A stretch of 64,000 nucleotides of DNA from Liolophura sinensis (GCF_032854445.1 NC_088295.1:63471249-63535248); one strand, 5' to 3'. Shown: positions 30,201 through 40,716, counted from the stretch's first letter. Notes: generated by a model not told the origin, from the sequence alone. Numbers and translations: made by a program.

Positions 30201-33200
30201 TTAGTGCTACATGTTGTCGAGAAGAAAATGGTGAGAAACCTCAAGAGAGCAGAAGGCCTCACACTTTCTCATAAAAACTTCGTTCCCGGAAGTCGCTGGT
30301 TTGACAAACTCGGTGGACAAAAAAAAAAAAGCCCTGCTGAAAGCAAATTGGCCACCGGGCTGTCTGCATATATGGTTGAACAGGTGTTCTTTGAATTCTC
30401 TTGCGTGTACACAGTGAGTTGGAAGCAAAGCTCTAGCGAAACGGTAACAAGAACATTTGTCTTGAAGTGTTATGCACTGAATAACAACGACATTTGTAAT
30501 AAAAACGCAATGTGCAATAATTATAAGCAAAACGAAAAAAGAAACACTTTGACAAATAACGTTAGCAAAGGCACTTTCATGTTTACCTAACAAATGGCAA
30601 CCTTCTCGATGTACGGGCTTTTGATCCAAAATTGCAACTTGTATTTTCATTTGTAAGGAAGTAAACAGGGAAATAACCCTATCTTGCCGCTGAACAAAAC
30701 GGTAGTATTGTTTGTTAATTTGTTTTGATATACATGTATATAGACAGATGTTACCTTACCTGCGTGTATGACAAGCCTTCTACATATAACACACAGAAAA
30801 CTCAATTGTAAAACTTGAATGGTCCAATAAACTCCGGTATTATTCAGTGTTCACAGCTCCTCCAGTCTGACTAAATATTTATATTACACATGGAATCTCA
30901 GAGTGTATGCTGTATCCGTTGAATTGGGAAGTCTCAAATCTCCAAACAGCCCGGCACTTCCCATTATCTGAATATAATTACCTCAGTGGCTTGCCGAAGC
31001 GTTGTCTTCTATCCTGCATTCAAATATATCCTTCGCGGAAAAAAGAATTTGAACATATCAGGTGAGTGTTGACTTCCTGCAAACTGTAATCGTCTAATTA
31101 CGGTATCAAATATGACACCGACCCTTCCCACTGCTCACCCCCATCCAACGATTAAACTGGCTCCGTGTCAATAACACACAATACAGTGTAAACTTAACTC
31201 AGTAGAATTCCCAGCCCGTAAGTGACATTTATTTAAAATACGCTGATTAACACACAGTTTATTAACTGTTTTTGGGGTTTTAAATAAACTACGCTACTGT
31301 TGTTTTTCGGCCCGGTACTATTACGAATACAGACAGCACCATACAACTTACAAAAATATTAAACAATTTCATGCTAAACCATAACCTGTGTAAAAATGCA
31401 CATAATGTTGATTCAGAACGCCATCCCCACAATTGGCATGAAGAATTTCCCCCCAACATATACATTTCTTTCTGTTATAATCCTATTTTCGTTATGGTTA
31501 TACATTCATGTATCTGGTGAATAAATCAAACTCAATCGGATTAAAGTCTTGGAAGTTGCAAAGACCTGGTAACATGCCCATGTCAAAGCTGTATATGTTA
31601 TATGTTTCTACATGTATGTTTCCACAGACAGTAGAATTTTACTTTGTATCTGTGGCAGGATTCAACCTTTGCTTCAGAGGAGTGCAAAACATTCCACTGG
31701 GGTTTGGAGAAAACTCTTAAACCCCCAAAACCCAGCAGAAGATTGAAGTTTGTTTAAAAATTGTGATAATATCTTTGCTAACGGCATGCATAATCTTTCT
31801 GGGTCATTTTTCTTGTTGCTGTAACGCTTTGCTTATAACATGGGAATAATGTCACGAGACACGAGGGAATTCAAAGAGCACTTGCTCCTCAATGAATTCG
31901 AACAACACGGCTGTTTTTTACATTTGCGTACATCTCAGATCTCATAACTTTATTTTTTTCATGGAGTTCATTCTTTCTGTCAAGTATTATTTAACTTTAC
32001 CTGTTTTTTTTTCAAACCGGGTGCTTCGGCGAAACCAGTCTTATATTTCTGAAAGTGTGTTCCACATTTTTTTTACTCTCTTTTCGACAATACCCAGCCC
32101 TAAATTAAAAAACAACGTCTAGATCGATTAGTTCAAATATTCTTGGCGACTCTCGTGACTGATGTTACAGCAGTATACAGCTCTTTAGTGATACAGAAAC
32201 CTCAGCTGGTTGTAAGAGCGTGCGCCCATTAAATCTGTCGGTGTAAAATCCTTCACTCCACTTCCATGATACGTCTAGAGGAATTTATTTACTTATTTGA
32301 TTGTTGTTTTACGCCGTACTCAAGAGTATTTCATTCATACGACGGCGGCCAGCATTATGGTGGGAGGAAATCGGGCAGAGCCCATGGGAAACCCACGATC
32401 ATCCGCAGGTTGTTGACAGACCTTCCTACGTAGGGCTGGAGAGGAAGCCAGCATGAGCTTGACTTGAACTCACAGTGACCGCATTGGTGAGAGGCTTCTG
32501 GGTCATTACGCTGCGCTAGCGCGTCCAGCGGAATGAATTGTTCTCTATGACAACTTCACTAGTAATGACAAGCGGTAAAGGTATGTGTGAAAAATCTGAA
32601 TCCGGGCTGGTATCTATAGCTCTATGATCTATGTAGATGATGTAAAAGATGTGCGAGTTCAAAAGCTGCAATTAATATCTGAATATCGGTAAGGCGATAT
32701 GGTTTAGAGCATTGCCTCTTTTAAAGCATATCTATTTCATTGACACCTGCTGTAATCGAAGACGTTTTGGAAAGTCTTCGCTGGAATTAGTTTTATACAT
32801 TATGATAATGGCATTGTTTACCCCTGAATATGTATTTCAGGCAGTGCATTTATATATTTACTTCATTGTTTGCAATGCGGAGTCTGGGATTCGCAGATGG
32901 AATGTTGTGGGCTTAGTTTCACCAAGGTACCACGAACAGTGACACCTGGGGAATCTACAAATTCCTTGCACAAGACTGGCTTTAAACTCGGAGCTAGTCT
33001 GCCCTAGTGATTGTAAGCGTGATTTCCCTTTAAATAAATTTCACGTCTTGAATGAATTAACCCTCCAATTGGTCATTTTGATTTGTTCACAGGTACAGAA
33101 GAATTCAACTGACCCTCTTTACAAGGAACGCTTCCTATTCACCATTGACCAGTACGAAGTTGACCAACGCATTGTCCAGCTCCAAGTGTTTTCAGTTGAC

Positions 33201-34318
33201 AAGTACCAAAGACACAAAGTGATTGGCGAAGCGGAGATACGCGTCGGGGACATCGATTTGAATTATCCAATCAGAACTTGGCTCAATCTCCGTGATATCG
33301 ATGAGGTATTTATATATAATAATAAACTTTGTATACTAGGGAAACTAAATCGATTTTTTCGTGAAAAAAATATTGAATAGTTTAATTATTGTAACGATCT
33401 ATACCATTTTTGTCAGATTAAGTTGATTTGTCAGAAATCTGCTAATTTGCTGGAGTGTGAGGTAGATCTTTTTGCTTTCATGAGTGTGAAAAATACTGAG
33501 ACAAAATGGTTTCACTGCTATGTGCATGCGTATGCCGGAACCTGAATTATGTGTGGCATACAATATTTTGAAAATTGTCTTCCAAGGAGGGGTAGTGACA
33601 TCACTTGAAGTCAGTTGTTACAGACCGAAAATGACATTTATATAATGTAATATTTATAACTCTAGAAGGCATCATATACATCTGGATTCATAGCTCTAAC
33701 TGCAATCAGTAATTTGCAGATAATGGCCGAATCTTTAATTTCCTGCTAAATGTCATTGCGACCTAAGTTATATAGCTTTTGTGACCACTGATAGACAAAC
33801 TGGTTACGTATAGAACTCATGTATTATACGGGAACAAACCATCAATCCGGCTTGAACACGAAGGGCCATTGCGCATGAAAACTTGCCCCATTTTTCCTTC
33901 TTGTCTGGTAATTGTTGCTGGAATAAGTTTATCTGGTTGTGTATTTACCTCCATGATTCAGTTTCTTAATATACAAAAAAAAAAACTATTCCATTAATGT
34001 CACACAATACAAACTGTTAAGTCCTAGGTTCTTTATAAAAGTCAGATGAGGCCAAAACAGTCTGTCTTTGAATGTCGCCTTAATGCCTGAGTGCATAGTG
34101 GAGCTATTCTCAGCTCGTCGTTATTTCTTTACTTGATTGATTGGCAGCTTTATTTGCACGTGTCTTTTCCGGCAGACCCACACAGAGTATGGGGACATTT
34201 TATTCTCCCTGAGCTACCTGCCCACTGCTGAAAGACTGACCATTGTGATCTCCAAGGCCAGGAACTTGAAATGGAACGAGGAGAAGGATGCTGGAGGTAG
34301 GTATAGGTATAGGTATAT

Positions 34319-34404
<86 letters not shown>

Positions 34405-37400
34405 CAGAGAAAAAGGAATATATATATTTATGCATTTCTACAAATATATATATATATGTTTATGATATATGTACAAAACCGCACAAAAAAGTAACCCAAA
34501 CCAGCAGTTTTTATTTTTCAACAATTTATTAGGTTTAACAAGAACAGATAACAAGACTTATACAAATACTAAAGTACTTAAGTTTAACAAGACAGGGTCC
34601 GTGTACTAGCAAGCACTGTGTACACAAGAGCACAAATTAAATATACAAGTTCAGACTGAAACAAGTGCTCGGTGGAGATAGGATGTAACAAAGCCAGAGG
34701 CTATAAAGACACCAAAATTCAGCACAAAAGGCCTGCTAAAGTAACACACAGCGAAAGAATCCAAAACTCTCAATAATTCTCCTTTCTCCTCTTTTGACCT
34801 GCTTTCATAGGTCTTATATAGACGGGTGGAATTTTCTAGAATAAGAAAATTCTTAAACACTTGTTGTAAACAAACAGGCCCCGAACTGAGCGTATTCTGG
34901 AACATTCTAAGATAGAGGCAGACAGCAGGCCGTGAACTCAGCATATGTAAACAGTGGCAAGCTAAATTTAGAAGCTAACGGCAGTTGTTCGCATAACAAT
35001 ATATACACCAAGCGTTTATGGAAGTAATAAGCTTAATAGCTCTAGGCAAAGAAGTCCGTAGTGCTCTAAGAATGCATCCATTCTTAGACAATGTGCTGTC
35101 AAAAATGATGGTGCAGTTTTATAGCAAAATCTACCGGCAATTTTGTTACCGATACCAACACGTTTCAATGTTAACTAGCTGTATATATTTCTGTGTGAAA
35201 CGAAGGTGTAAAGTTGCGATGCTTATTTGTAAAAATAAAGTCCATGTATTTTGACCTACATTGTTTGCCATTGTATGTGTTTTACACTGGAAAGTTAAAT
35301 CACATTTGATGCTTTATTTGTTAACGAATTTAAACACATAGTATATCTATTTTCATGGAAAAATAATTAACCATTGATGTTAATTAACTAACCACTCACT
35401 CAAGGAAGACTTTGGTGTTAAGGGAACATTTATGCCAATAAAAAGTGTTGAGGCACACTTTATGTCTTCATAACCCCTGCATATATTAAGCATATTAAGC
35501 ATATATATTTTTCCTTCCAACTTTCAAGTCCATGAACCTTTATAGGTAGATTTGTGTTCATTTGTAGGCCTTTTCACAAATTTATGAACACTTTCGTTTT
35601 AACACGCATTAGAAAGAGGAGCATCAACGATAACAGAAACAACAGGACGTCTATTTCATTTGCTGAACTGTCTTTGCAATCAGGATCTATCTACTCATAT
35701 GAAGGATGGTACGATTGGAATTTGAAACTGTTGAGCATATTACGTGAAACTTCGAGGGAACGTCTTATTATATGGTGAAACAAGATGACCATGTTAAATA
35801 TAATCGTCTGAACAAAGTCAGTATCCTATTTTAGAATGGTCAGAATTGACTAGAAAAGAAACGTCAACAATGGAAATTACAATCATGTGACTGGCGTCCA
35901 CGGATTGATTGCTATGTAAACTTTGGTGTTTTTGACTCCTCAAACCCGATATATTAGCTACGTTGGCAACAGCTGTTTGACCCTCGTGGCGGAACATATC
36001 ATCTTTACCCCACGCAAAAATCGGGTGTTTGGAATCCACGGATCTGACATCATTGACAGATAATCAAGAAACTGCCTGTGGACACCAAGCCCAGCACTTC
36101 GTGGAATTCCCACGTGGCACATACACACACACTAATGCAGCTTCAAAACGATTCATCTTCTAACGCGTGCGAATCGTTGATTAATTATAACTGGCCAGTG
36201 GACATCGCTAATTGTTACCCCTTCCCGTATTTTCCGCCGTCCCCATTCTCCCAGACGTGACATTTTTCAATGTGGACAATGCAAAGAACAGTTCCAATTT
36301 GGGACCATCTCTCACAAATTCCGGATTGTGCGAGGGATTCTGTCAGCGAACCCAGTCGTTCTTAGAATTGCCTCTGGAAGAGAAAGAATTGATCTCAGAA
36401 AGTGCCTGTTGTTTTGAAAATGTGCCATTGAATCGTAGAGTATTATGGGGAATCCTTCGGCTCTGAGAAAAGCGCTCGTGAAAAATTGTACGTCTTCAGG
36501 CCTGATCGAATTATTCCTTGTAAATGTGTTTTTGCAATGTTGGTGCACAATCCGGAGGTTAAAGAAAAACACTCCCCAGAATCACCCTCCCCCCACCCCG
36601 CCCACCACAAACAGCAACGTCTCTAATTAACACATCTTCTTGCCTGAATCCCCACCGGATCGAAGCATTGAAAGGCATACGAAAAACTTGGTCCCGAAAT
36701 GTATATATATGTTTTGCAGGTTGTATGGTCAAGTGGTCGTGTTGAACCTTATGACAGGCCCTATATATACATTTTCTCTTCTTTCTTTTTAAGACCCATT
36801 TGTGAAGGTATATCTGTTACAAAATGGCAAGAAAATCAGCAAAAAGAAAACAACCGTAAAGAGAGGTGAACACAATCCGATCTTCAATGAAGCCATGATA
36901 TTCTCTGTGCCGTCTAGTGTGCTACAGGTAAGTATATGTGAGTCATGAAACTACCCCCATGAGGAAATATAACGGATCCATGAATAATACATAGGGATTG
37001 TACATAGTTCCCATGTAGCATGCCATAACTCAACAATTGGAAGTCATACTGAAGAAGGAAAAGATAATTCCCTATTCTTTGAGAATTCTTTCTTCTTTAA
37101 TAATTTATTGATATATCCTGGTAGAAAAAATAGAAACAAACAGTCTGAGAAGGAGTGATAATAAAACATTCCCTGCATGGAGAGCTAGTCTTAATGGTTA
37201 GCATAGCTGCTTTATACATTTATATATCTTCTACAGAAACTGGACAAATGATTGGGTTTTACAGCGGTGGGTCTTGTTAATGAGTTTTAAGATTGTGTTT
37301 ATTTCAGACTGTCCAGTTGCGGATTACTGTCGCTGAACTTCTGCCCGATGGGAGGACGCCATCTTTAGGCCACGTGATAGTTGGAGCCGATACCTCAGGG

Positions 37401-37478
37401 ACGGAATTGTCCCACTGGAACCAAATGATGACGTCACTGCGGAAACCGACTGCGATGTGGCACAACTTGCGGAAATGA
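9126..37478 (+). CDS. SYT12: Synaptotagmin-12, complete coding sequence in 8 exons
   Basis: Coding exons are 9126-9293, 25977-26172, 27546-27684, 29563-29692, 33093-33305, 34176-34296, 36794-36927 and 37308-37478. All introns are GT-AG and the intron phases (0,1,2,0,0,1,0) close into 423 codons, against about 421 residues for human SYT12 as I recall. Residues 4-25 form one hydrophobic segment after a four-residue N-tail. A Ser-rich linker follows, then C2A (about 158-282) and C2B (about 288-415), ending in the synaptotagmin WHxL motif (MWHNLRK). The C2B segments [31 protein letters not shown] and [10 protein letters not shown] point specifically to SYT12. C2A loop 3 reads [14 protein letters not shown], where Ca2+-binding family members have three aspartates and only the middle one remains. 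C2B loop 3 ([13 protein letters not shown]) has lost its ligands, so Ca2+-independent function on secretory or synaptic vesicles is expected. An in-frame TAA at 9081-9083 upstream of the ATG supports the chosen start. Confidence 0.95.
10768..10791. repeat. Perfect 10-bp hairpin
   Basis: CGTTAGCTTG, an AAAA loop, then CAAGCTAACG. It lies in SYT12 intron 1 and has no T-run or other context giving it a function. Confidence 0.6.
12063..12095. repeat. Perfect 14-bp hairpin
   Basis: TTACCCATACAGAA, a 5-nt loop GTATG, then TTCTGTATGGGTAA. It lies in SYT12 intron 1 and may be a remnant of terminal inverted repeats. Confidence 0.6.
12768..13049. mobile_element. Foldback MITE, copy 1 (5' end degraded)
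   Basis: Ends in the shared terminal repeat (AGATTAGTTTTTTGAGTGTA). The interior pairs with itself: AGAATGTATTCTGCTATT on the left against AATAGCAGAATACATTCTAG on the right. A 22-bp unit (CATATTCAACATAATATCCAGT) is repeated about three times in the left half, an expansion that copies 2 and 3 lack. There is no coding capacity, so it would be non-autonomous. The length and terminal-repeat style fit a Tc1/mariner-type MITE, but the family assignment is inference. Confidence 0.75.
13248..13318 (-). repeat. SINE (family B) 3' tail fragment
   Basis: The reverse strand reads CATATGACTGAAAGATTGTT then AAGTACGACGTTAAATCCAA. This is the same tail module as the longer copies at 22140-22607 and 43285-43615. 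Confidence 0.7.
14569..14815. mobile_element. Foldback MITE, copy 2, with TA at both ends
   Basis: Starts TACACGCAAAAAATTAATTT and ends AATTTTTGGAGTGTA, giving inverted termini bounded by TA, the usual Tc1/mariner target duplication. The internal palindrome pairs GATGCTAGAATGTATTCTGT with the right-arm segment around 14743-14765. It is about 247 bp and has no ORF. Confidence 0.8.
15211..15470. mobile_element. Foldback MITE, copy 3, most complete
   Basis: The left terminus ACACTCAAAAAATAATCTG mirrors the right terminus CAGATGAATTTTTGGAGTGT. The inverted arms extend inward through AGAAAGTCTGTTGTTTGAGT and the TAGAATGCATTTTGTTATT block. About 260 bp, non-coding. Together with copies 1 and 2, it makes three copies within 2.7 kb. 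Confidence 0.8.
19404..19897. repeat. Degenerate minisatellite, unit about 40 bp, about 12 units
   Basis: The unit approximates GAAACCATCATCAGTTTTCA followed by TTGACATCAATGTAGGAGA. Units begin near 19406, 19443, 19481, 19520, 19557, 19598, 19637, 19700, 19737, 19779, 19817 and 19858. They are quite diverged, so the array is old. The ORF at 19284-19517 that overlaps its start is incidental. Confidence 0.8.
22140..22607 (+). repeat. tRNA-derived SINE (family B), long copy
   Basis: The head near 22150-22320 holds A-box-like TGGTATAGTTGGCAAAGG and B-box-like GGGTCAATCC. The middle carries TATCAGTATAATGGCTCGGG and GGCGTCTTAC. The tail is CATACGACTGAAAAATTGTT, AAGAACGACGTTAAACCCC and a CACTCACTCACTC end. 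The tail matches a SINE class widespread in molluscs, as far as I recall. Confidence 0.8.
22741..23000 (+). repeat. tRNA-derived SINE (family A), full length
   Basis: The head reads GGTCCTCCGTGGCCGAGAAG and GTTAGCACACCAGCGCAGCG, a tRNA-like 5' end with A box; the B-box region is GTGAGTTCAATTCC. The body has CATGCTGGCTTCCTCTCCGG, the tail CTTGAGTACAACGTGAAACG, and the end is (AAAT)n. It lies 133 bp after a family B SINE. Confidence 0.9.
23086..23283 (-). mobile_element. 5'-truncated SINE (family A) with target-site duplication
   Basis: The element occupies about 23097-23272 on the reverse strand: AAATAAATAAAT end, TTGAGTACGGCGTAAAACAC tail, CCATAATGCTGGCCGCCGT core, ending at the CATGCTGGCATCCTC block without the tRNA head. 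TGTACCGTTGA is repeated exactly on both sides (23086-23096 and 23273-23283). Such a duplication plus 5' truncation is the mark of LINE-driven target-primed reverse transcription. Confidence 0.9.
24622..24690. repeat. Tandem duplication, 40-bp period
   Basis: TACTATGCAATTAAGATAAA then GGATAAGAT occurs identically at 24622-24650 and 24662-24690. It lies in SYT12 intron 1. Confidence 0.85.
25678..25890 (-). repeat. Degenerate SINE just upstream of SYT12 exon 2
   Basis: The reverse strand carries GGTTTGTCAGGTACCTACGG, AGTATAAGTGAACCATTCCT, GGGTACATGGAGTGTTGCAC and an AAATGAAATAAAT end. These are the family A tail modules attached to a different body, which is shared with 41510-41695. Confidence 0.65.
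25977..26172 (+). CDS. SYT12: SYT12 coding exon 2: cytoplasmic linker
   Basis: The acceptor is the pyrimidine-rich stretch ending TTCCCAG at 25976; the donor is GTAAGTAT at 26173. It enters in phase 0 and leaves in phase 1, covering residues 57-121 plus the first base of codon 122. It is hydrophilic, with Ser/Thr/His and acidic residues (for example [17 protein letters not shown]), as in the variable linker of synaptotagmins. An ATG at 25950 in the same frame lies upstream of the acceptor and is not used. Confidence 0.85.
27063..27326 (+). repeat. tRNA-derived SINE (family A), diverged head
   Basis: Head TAGCGCAGCACAGTGACTCT, B-box region CCGTTCAAGTCCAGC, body CATGCTGGCTTCCTC, then CCCACCATAATGCTGGCAGC and CCTGAGTACAGTATAAAAAA with an (AAAT)n end. 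It lies in SYT12 intron 2, 220 bp before exon 3. Confidence 0.8.
27546..27684 (+). CDS. SYT12: SYT12 coding exon 3: Ser-rich linker and start of C2A
   Basis: The acceptor is TTCCAG at 27545; the donor is GG|GTCTGT at 27685. Phases are 1 in, 2 out. It holds a Ser/Asp-rich stretch ([17 protein letters not shown]), resembling the linker before C2A in SYT12, then the first C2A beta strand [10 protein letters not shown]. Confidence 0.88.
28030..28140 (-). repeat. tRNA-derived SINE fragment (family C)
   Basis: The reverse strand reads CAATCTCTAGGGCAATCGAG, then ATATGGGTTCAATCCCAGCT with a clear B box, then TGGGCAGGAGATTTATGGAT. A homologous fragment lies at 32925-33012. Confidence 0.6.
29563..29692 (+). 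CDS. SYT12: SYT12 coding exon 4: C2A core
   Basis: The acceptor is TGGTTACAG at 29562; the donor is AAG|GTATTA at 29693. Phases are 2 in, 0 out. It encodes [16 protein letters not shown] and [13 protein letters not shown]. The TYVRG position corresponds to the DPYVK motif of C2 domains: D is kept and P is replaced by T. Confidence 0.9.
29875..30025 (-). repeat. tRNA-derived SINE (family D), partial
   Basis: The reverse strand has GCTCTCGAGCAATGATGAGA, GGCTTCAATCCAGCTCTCTC and TGGTTTGGCTGGGCTTAAGT. It shares the CAATGATGAG and CTTCAATCC (B box) modules with the copy at 52480-52660. Confidence 0.55.
32282..32529 (-). repeat. tRNA-derived SINE (family A), near full length
   Basis: From its 3' end: (AAAT)n, CTTGAGTACGGCGTAAAACA, the CCATAATGCTGGCCGCCGTC core, the CATGCTGGCTTCCTC body, B-box region GTGAGTTCAAGTCAAGC, and head GCGCTAGCGCAGCGTAATGA. 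It lies in SYT12 intron 4. Confidence 0.9.
32925..33012 (-). repeat. SINE fragment (family C)
   Basis: The reverse strand begins CAATCACTAGGGCAGACTAG and continues through AGTCTTGTGCAAGGAATTTG and AGATTCCCCAGGTGTCAC, homologous to 28030-28140. It ends 80 bp before SYT12 exon 5. Confidence 0.55.
33093..33305 (+). CDS. SYT12: SYT12 coding exon 5: second half of C2A
   Basis: The acceptor is TTCACAG at 33092; the donor is GAG|GTATTT at 33306. 71 codons, phase 0 at both ends. It contains [13 protein letters not shown], the loop-3 region [14 protein letters not shown], and WLNLRD at the end of C2A. In Ca2+-binding synaptotagmins loop 3 carries three aspartates; here the first is S and the third is K. 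Confidence 0.93.
34176..34296 (+). CDS. SYT12: SYT12 coding exon 6: start of C2B
   Basis: The acceptor is TTCCGGCAG at 34175; the donor is GGAG|GTAGGT at 34297. Phases are 0 in, 1 out. It encodes [17 protein letters not shown] followed by [18 protein letters not shown], very close to SYT12. The donor is followed at once by GTATAG repeats and a (TA)n tract. Confidence 0.95.
34297..34401. repeat. GGTATA/(TA)n microsatellite at a splice donor
   Basis: GTAGGTATAGGTATAGGTA is followed by about 85 bp of nearly pure TA dinucleotides, interrupted once by AAAT. It begins at the first intronic base after SYT12 exon 6. It also produces artefactual Tyr-Ile ORFs on both strands. Confidence 0.95.
36794..36927 (+). 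CDS. SYT12: SYT12 coding exon 7: C2B core with polybasic strand
   Basis: The acceptor is TTTTTAAG at 36793; the donor is CAG|GTAAGT at 36928. Phases are 1 in, 0 out. It encodes [19 protein letters not shown], with the DPF(V)K motif and polybasic run, then [19 protein letters not shown]. Confidence 0.95.
37308..37478 (+). CDS. SYT12: SYT12 coding exon 8: end of C2B and stop
   Basis: The acceptor is TTATTTCAG at 37307; the stop TGA is at 37476-37478. It encodes the loop-3 equivalent [13 protein letters not shown], where aspartate ligands are missing, then [27 protein letters not shown] and the C-terminus NLRK. HWNQM and MWHxL are typical synaptotagmin C2B ends. Confidence 0.96.
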   Translation, partial: TVQLRITVAELLPDGRTPSLGHVIVGADTSGTELSHWNQMMTSLRKPTAMWHNLRK

Positions 37479-37596
37479 CCGTTGATTGGCTGGCCTCGTT
37501 TTGTTGAACTGCTGGTGTTGAACGACGTAAACAACAACCCAATTCATTGGCTGATGTATTGTTAAGAATTATCCCAGCAGCCCAAAGGCCTCTTTC

Positions 37597-37602
37597 AATA
37601 AA
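37597..37602 (+). terminator. SYT12: Probable SYT12 polyadenylation signal AATAAA
   Basis: AATAAA lies 118 bp after the SYT12 stop and is followed by an A-rich stretch. No other canonical hexamer lies between it and the stop, giving a short 3'UTR. A longer UTR using later signals is possible. Confidence 0.6.
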
Positions 37603-40600
37603 AAAAAAACAACACAAAAATAAGAAAAGAACCTACACGGAAAAAACTGTTTAGAGGTCCTCAGAAAAAGGTGTTGTTGGATTATATAATGGTTGCCTGC
37701 GATGTCCAGGAGGTAGGCCTGCAATGAATGAGACTTTTAGCAACCGATCCTGTTCCACCACTTATGCCAGTTTACATAAAACCCATCAATACAGCGGTTC
37801 ATTTTTTGCCATCTATATACTGATTTTAGGAGAATGATATCGATGAAATTGAAGGCTGTAAATTACAAGACACAAAAACTTATCTTGAAAAAAACATCCA
37901 GTTGACATGTTTATGGCCTATGTAGAACCCAACATTCTAATCGTTCTGTTTGGCTGCTGAAGACCGGTTGTCTGAGACTGATATCAGTGAAATTGGAGGT
38001 CGAAATTTACGACACATGCATAACTGTGGTCTTCAGTGAAAAGAGAAAAAACTGTGACTTTTCATGGCTCATGGTTACCAAATGCCATTTTATTGAAGGC
38101 CTACCAATCCAGCGGTTATCTTGCATGGATAAAGCACAAAAAGGTCAGATTCGCTGAACTGGACCAGATACTGGAAACAACGGGGGCACGAGAAATCAAA
38201 AGGTTTCCTTGTGTCCACCTTAATAGTCATGCACGATTATTTCTACTTAATGTGAAGTGATTTGGAAAGTATGCATGAAATCCAAGACAAGTCAGCATTT
38301 TCCTTAAGGTGAGAAATTCGGTGAGATTTATAGACATTGTCATCAAAGCTTTACGGAAATTAAAAGACATCTAATTGCGACGAAATTTTGTTGATATAAA
38401 TGGAGCATGTATTGGACTTTAAGCGATGACGAGTTCTTAATGCAAAATTCTCACCAAATAACAATTTTCTTGGATATATGAAGGACTGTTTCAAAAACCA
38501 ATTATAGTTTATAGTCTGATTAAAATCCTGTCAGCATTTAGCCAGCTTCCTACAGTTAGTCTTCTCCTCCACTACCTTGTATCTGACAAGACATGTTCAT
38601 TGGCCTGTTCCAAGTGTTTATCAACCAATTCTGTAGCCAATCAAAAAGCTCAACATTTTTGACAAGTTATGTATGACCAAAGCACTTGAGGAACAGAAGC
38701 AGAGCTTTGATCAACAAAGGCTATGATTATTAGCAAACCAGTTTTGATCACTTTAACCTTATTCTAACCTCTACGGTGATTTAATACAACTATAGATAGA
38801 ATTTTTTTGTATATACAAAGTGAATGATATGTGCTTATTTGTGGATAACAAAGCAGTAGCATGGTTTCAAACACTTATCTGAATATACCAAGCATCCATA
38901 ACATATTGACAAGCACTAGTAGGCCTTTCTCTACCCCATATTTTCAACGTTTTCCACAAACAATAAATATACTATCCAATATTTTATATGCCATCTTTCT
39001 AACCAAAACTGTGCATACATTAGCAGCTTCCCTGAAGAGTCTCTATGCAGGTTTGGTGTTCATGGTCAGCACGTGCACTTTTCTTGTTGTAGAGGAACTC
39101 TCGACTGCTCTTTTGCACTTTTTCTGGTATAAAAATAAGCCTTCTTACAAACACCAAAAGTTTTGCAAAACAAGTGCCTTTATCCAGCATAGGCTAGCTG
39201 TATTGTAGAACTTGTAAGGCATTTAGACCTGGTACCTTGTTATAGGGACAATTCACACACCAGGTGTCTTGTGAATATGCGGTTGTATTGCACCATATGA
39301 GTCTTATTTTCTACTGTATTCAGAGATATAAAGCTTCTGCACACCTTATGATTAACAATAATAAAAACATTTCATTTTCATTTCTTTTTTATCCACCATA
39401 AATCTTAAATCAAATACATAGGTATACATGAGTGATACATTTGGTGGGAATATATATATATATATCTCAGCCCGAATTTGTGGTAACCTATTACGAATAG
39501 CATGTGCTAATTGGCTTTGAATAAAATGAATTTTGACAACGTAGGGATCAATGTTTACTTGTATACCGTCAGGAAATCTGACCGAGGAGGGGGAGTTTCT
39601 GAATGGTGTAGGCCTACAAATGCATAAAAACTATTTTAGACACTTTTTTACGTTTTACTGATTCTAGTAAAACTTTTTTCTCTTAAAAAAAGCACTATTG
39701 TCTTTATTTATACGAAAGTTCTAAATGTGCGAAATGGTAAGTAATTGTTACATTGTTTTCGGAAATAAAATGGAAGTTCAGGTCATTGCATCGACTTCGC
39801 AATCTATCATTCCATCAAAAATATTTAAAAAATGTTGAATATCAAAAGAATTATATTTAAAATCGACACCAGCCACAAGAATTGGAAAAACATAGCTTCA
39901 GTAATGGATTGCTGAGAAGTGAATTCCTAAGCCTACAATCAGTACCTTGTATATTAAAATAAAATAAACAGTTCATAGGAGTGTACATGTTACGTGAAAC
40001 AAATGTTATATTTTTATCAATATGAACTGCTGTTAAGAAATTGTCAGATTGATTGATATATACAGAAAGAATGTGTGTTCATTGTTACATAGGTTTGTCT
40101 ATATAGAGGCCATTTATTGTTTGTGATCGGCTGCTCAACACGTTTTGAAATGCATTAATATATATTGTTGTTGGCTTTAGCATTCTCTCTTCTTGTAAAC
40201 AAAGTATGAATTTGTTAAATTTTGCACTCTTGTAAGTACTGTGAATATTTTTCGAAAAGTGTTGAATGTATGCGGAGGCTTTACCTCTATGCTGACATTG
40301 TCCGAAACGAGGAAACCAAGGGAGGAAACAGTTCGTGATTGTTAACATAGCAGGATTGTCTCCCTTCGTCCCTCTTACAGTTCCTTTTAATCCATTCTTC
40401 AAAGAAAAACACCTGTTCTATTTTCAATAAATAATTCGAAATAGGTTTCTGTTCCATATTCGGATTATTATATGTCCCCATTCTTGAATTGTCTGATTTA
40501 CTTGATAAAAGTTAAGATCTGTTACTTTCCACAAACAAACCAAGTCCACATTTGCATGTTGAGATATATATTGTGAAATGTCATATGTTACCAAAGTATC

Positions 40601-40716
40601 CAACTATTACAACATTACTGTTTCAACAATTTCCATCTTTTTGCATCAATAAATGTTGTAAATGAGAAACTGTTTAGTTTGACATAATGATTTCCCGTAC
40701 CAGTGTTAATGTGTAT

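Noticed and set aside
30204-30650. Overlapping ORFs of 128 and 147 codons on opposite strands
   Set aside because: Both lie in SYT12 intron 4 and mirror each other; neither shows family motifs, and neither fits the splice phase between exons 4 and 5.
34137-34532. ORF reading Tyr-Ile repeats
   Set aside because: Only its first part is SYT12 exon 6; the repeats are translated (TA)n intron sequence.
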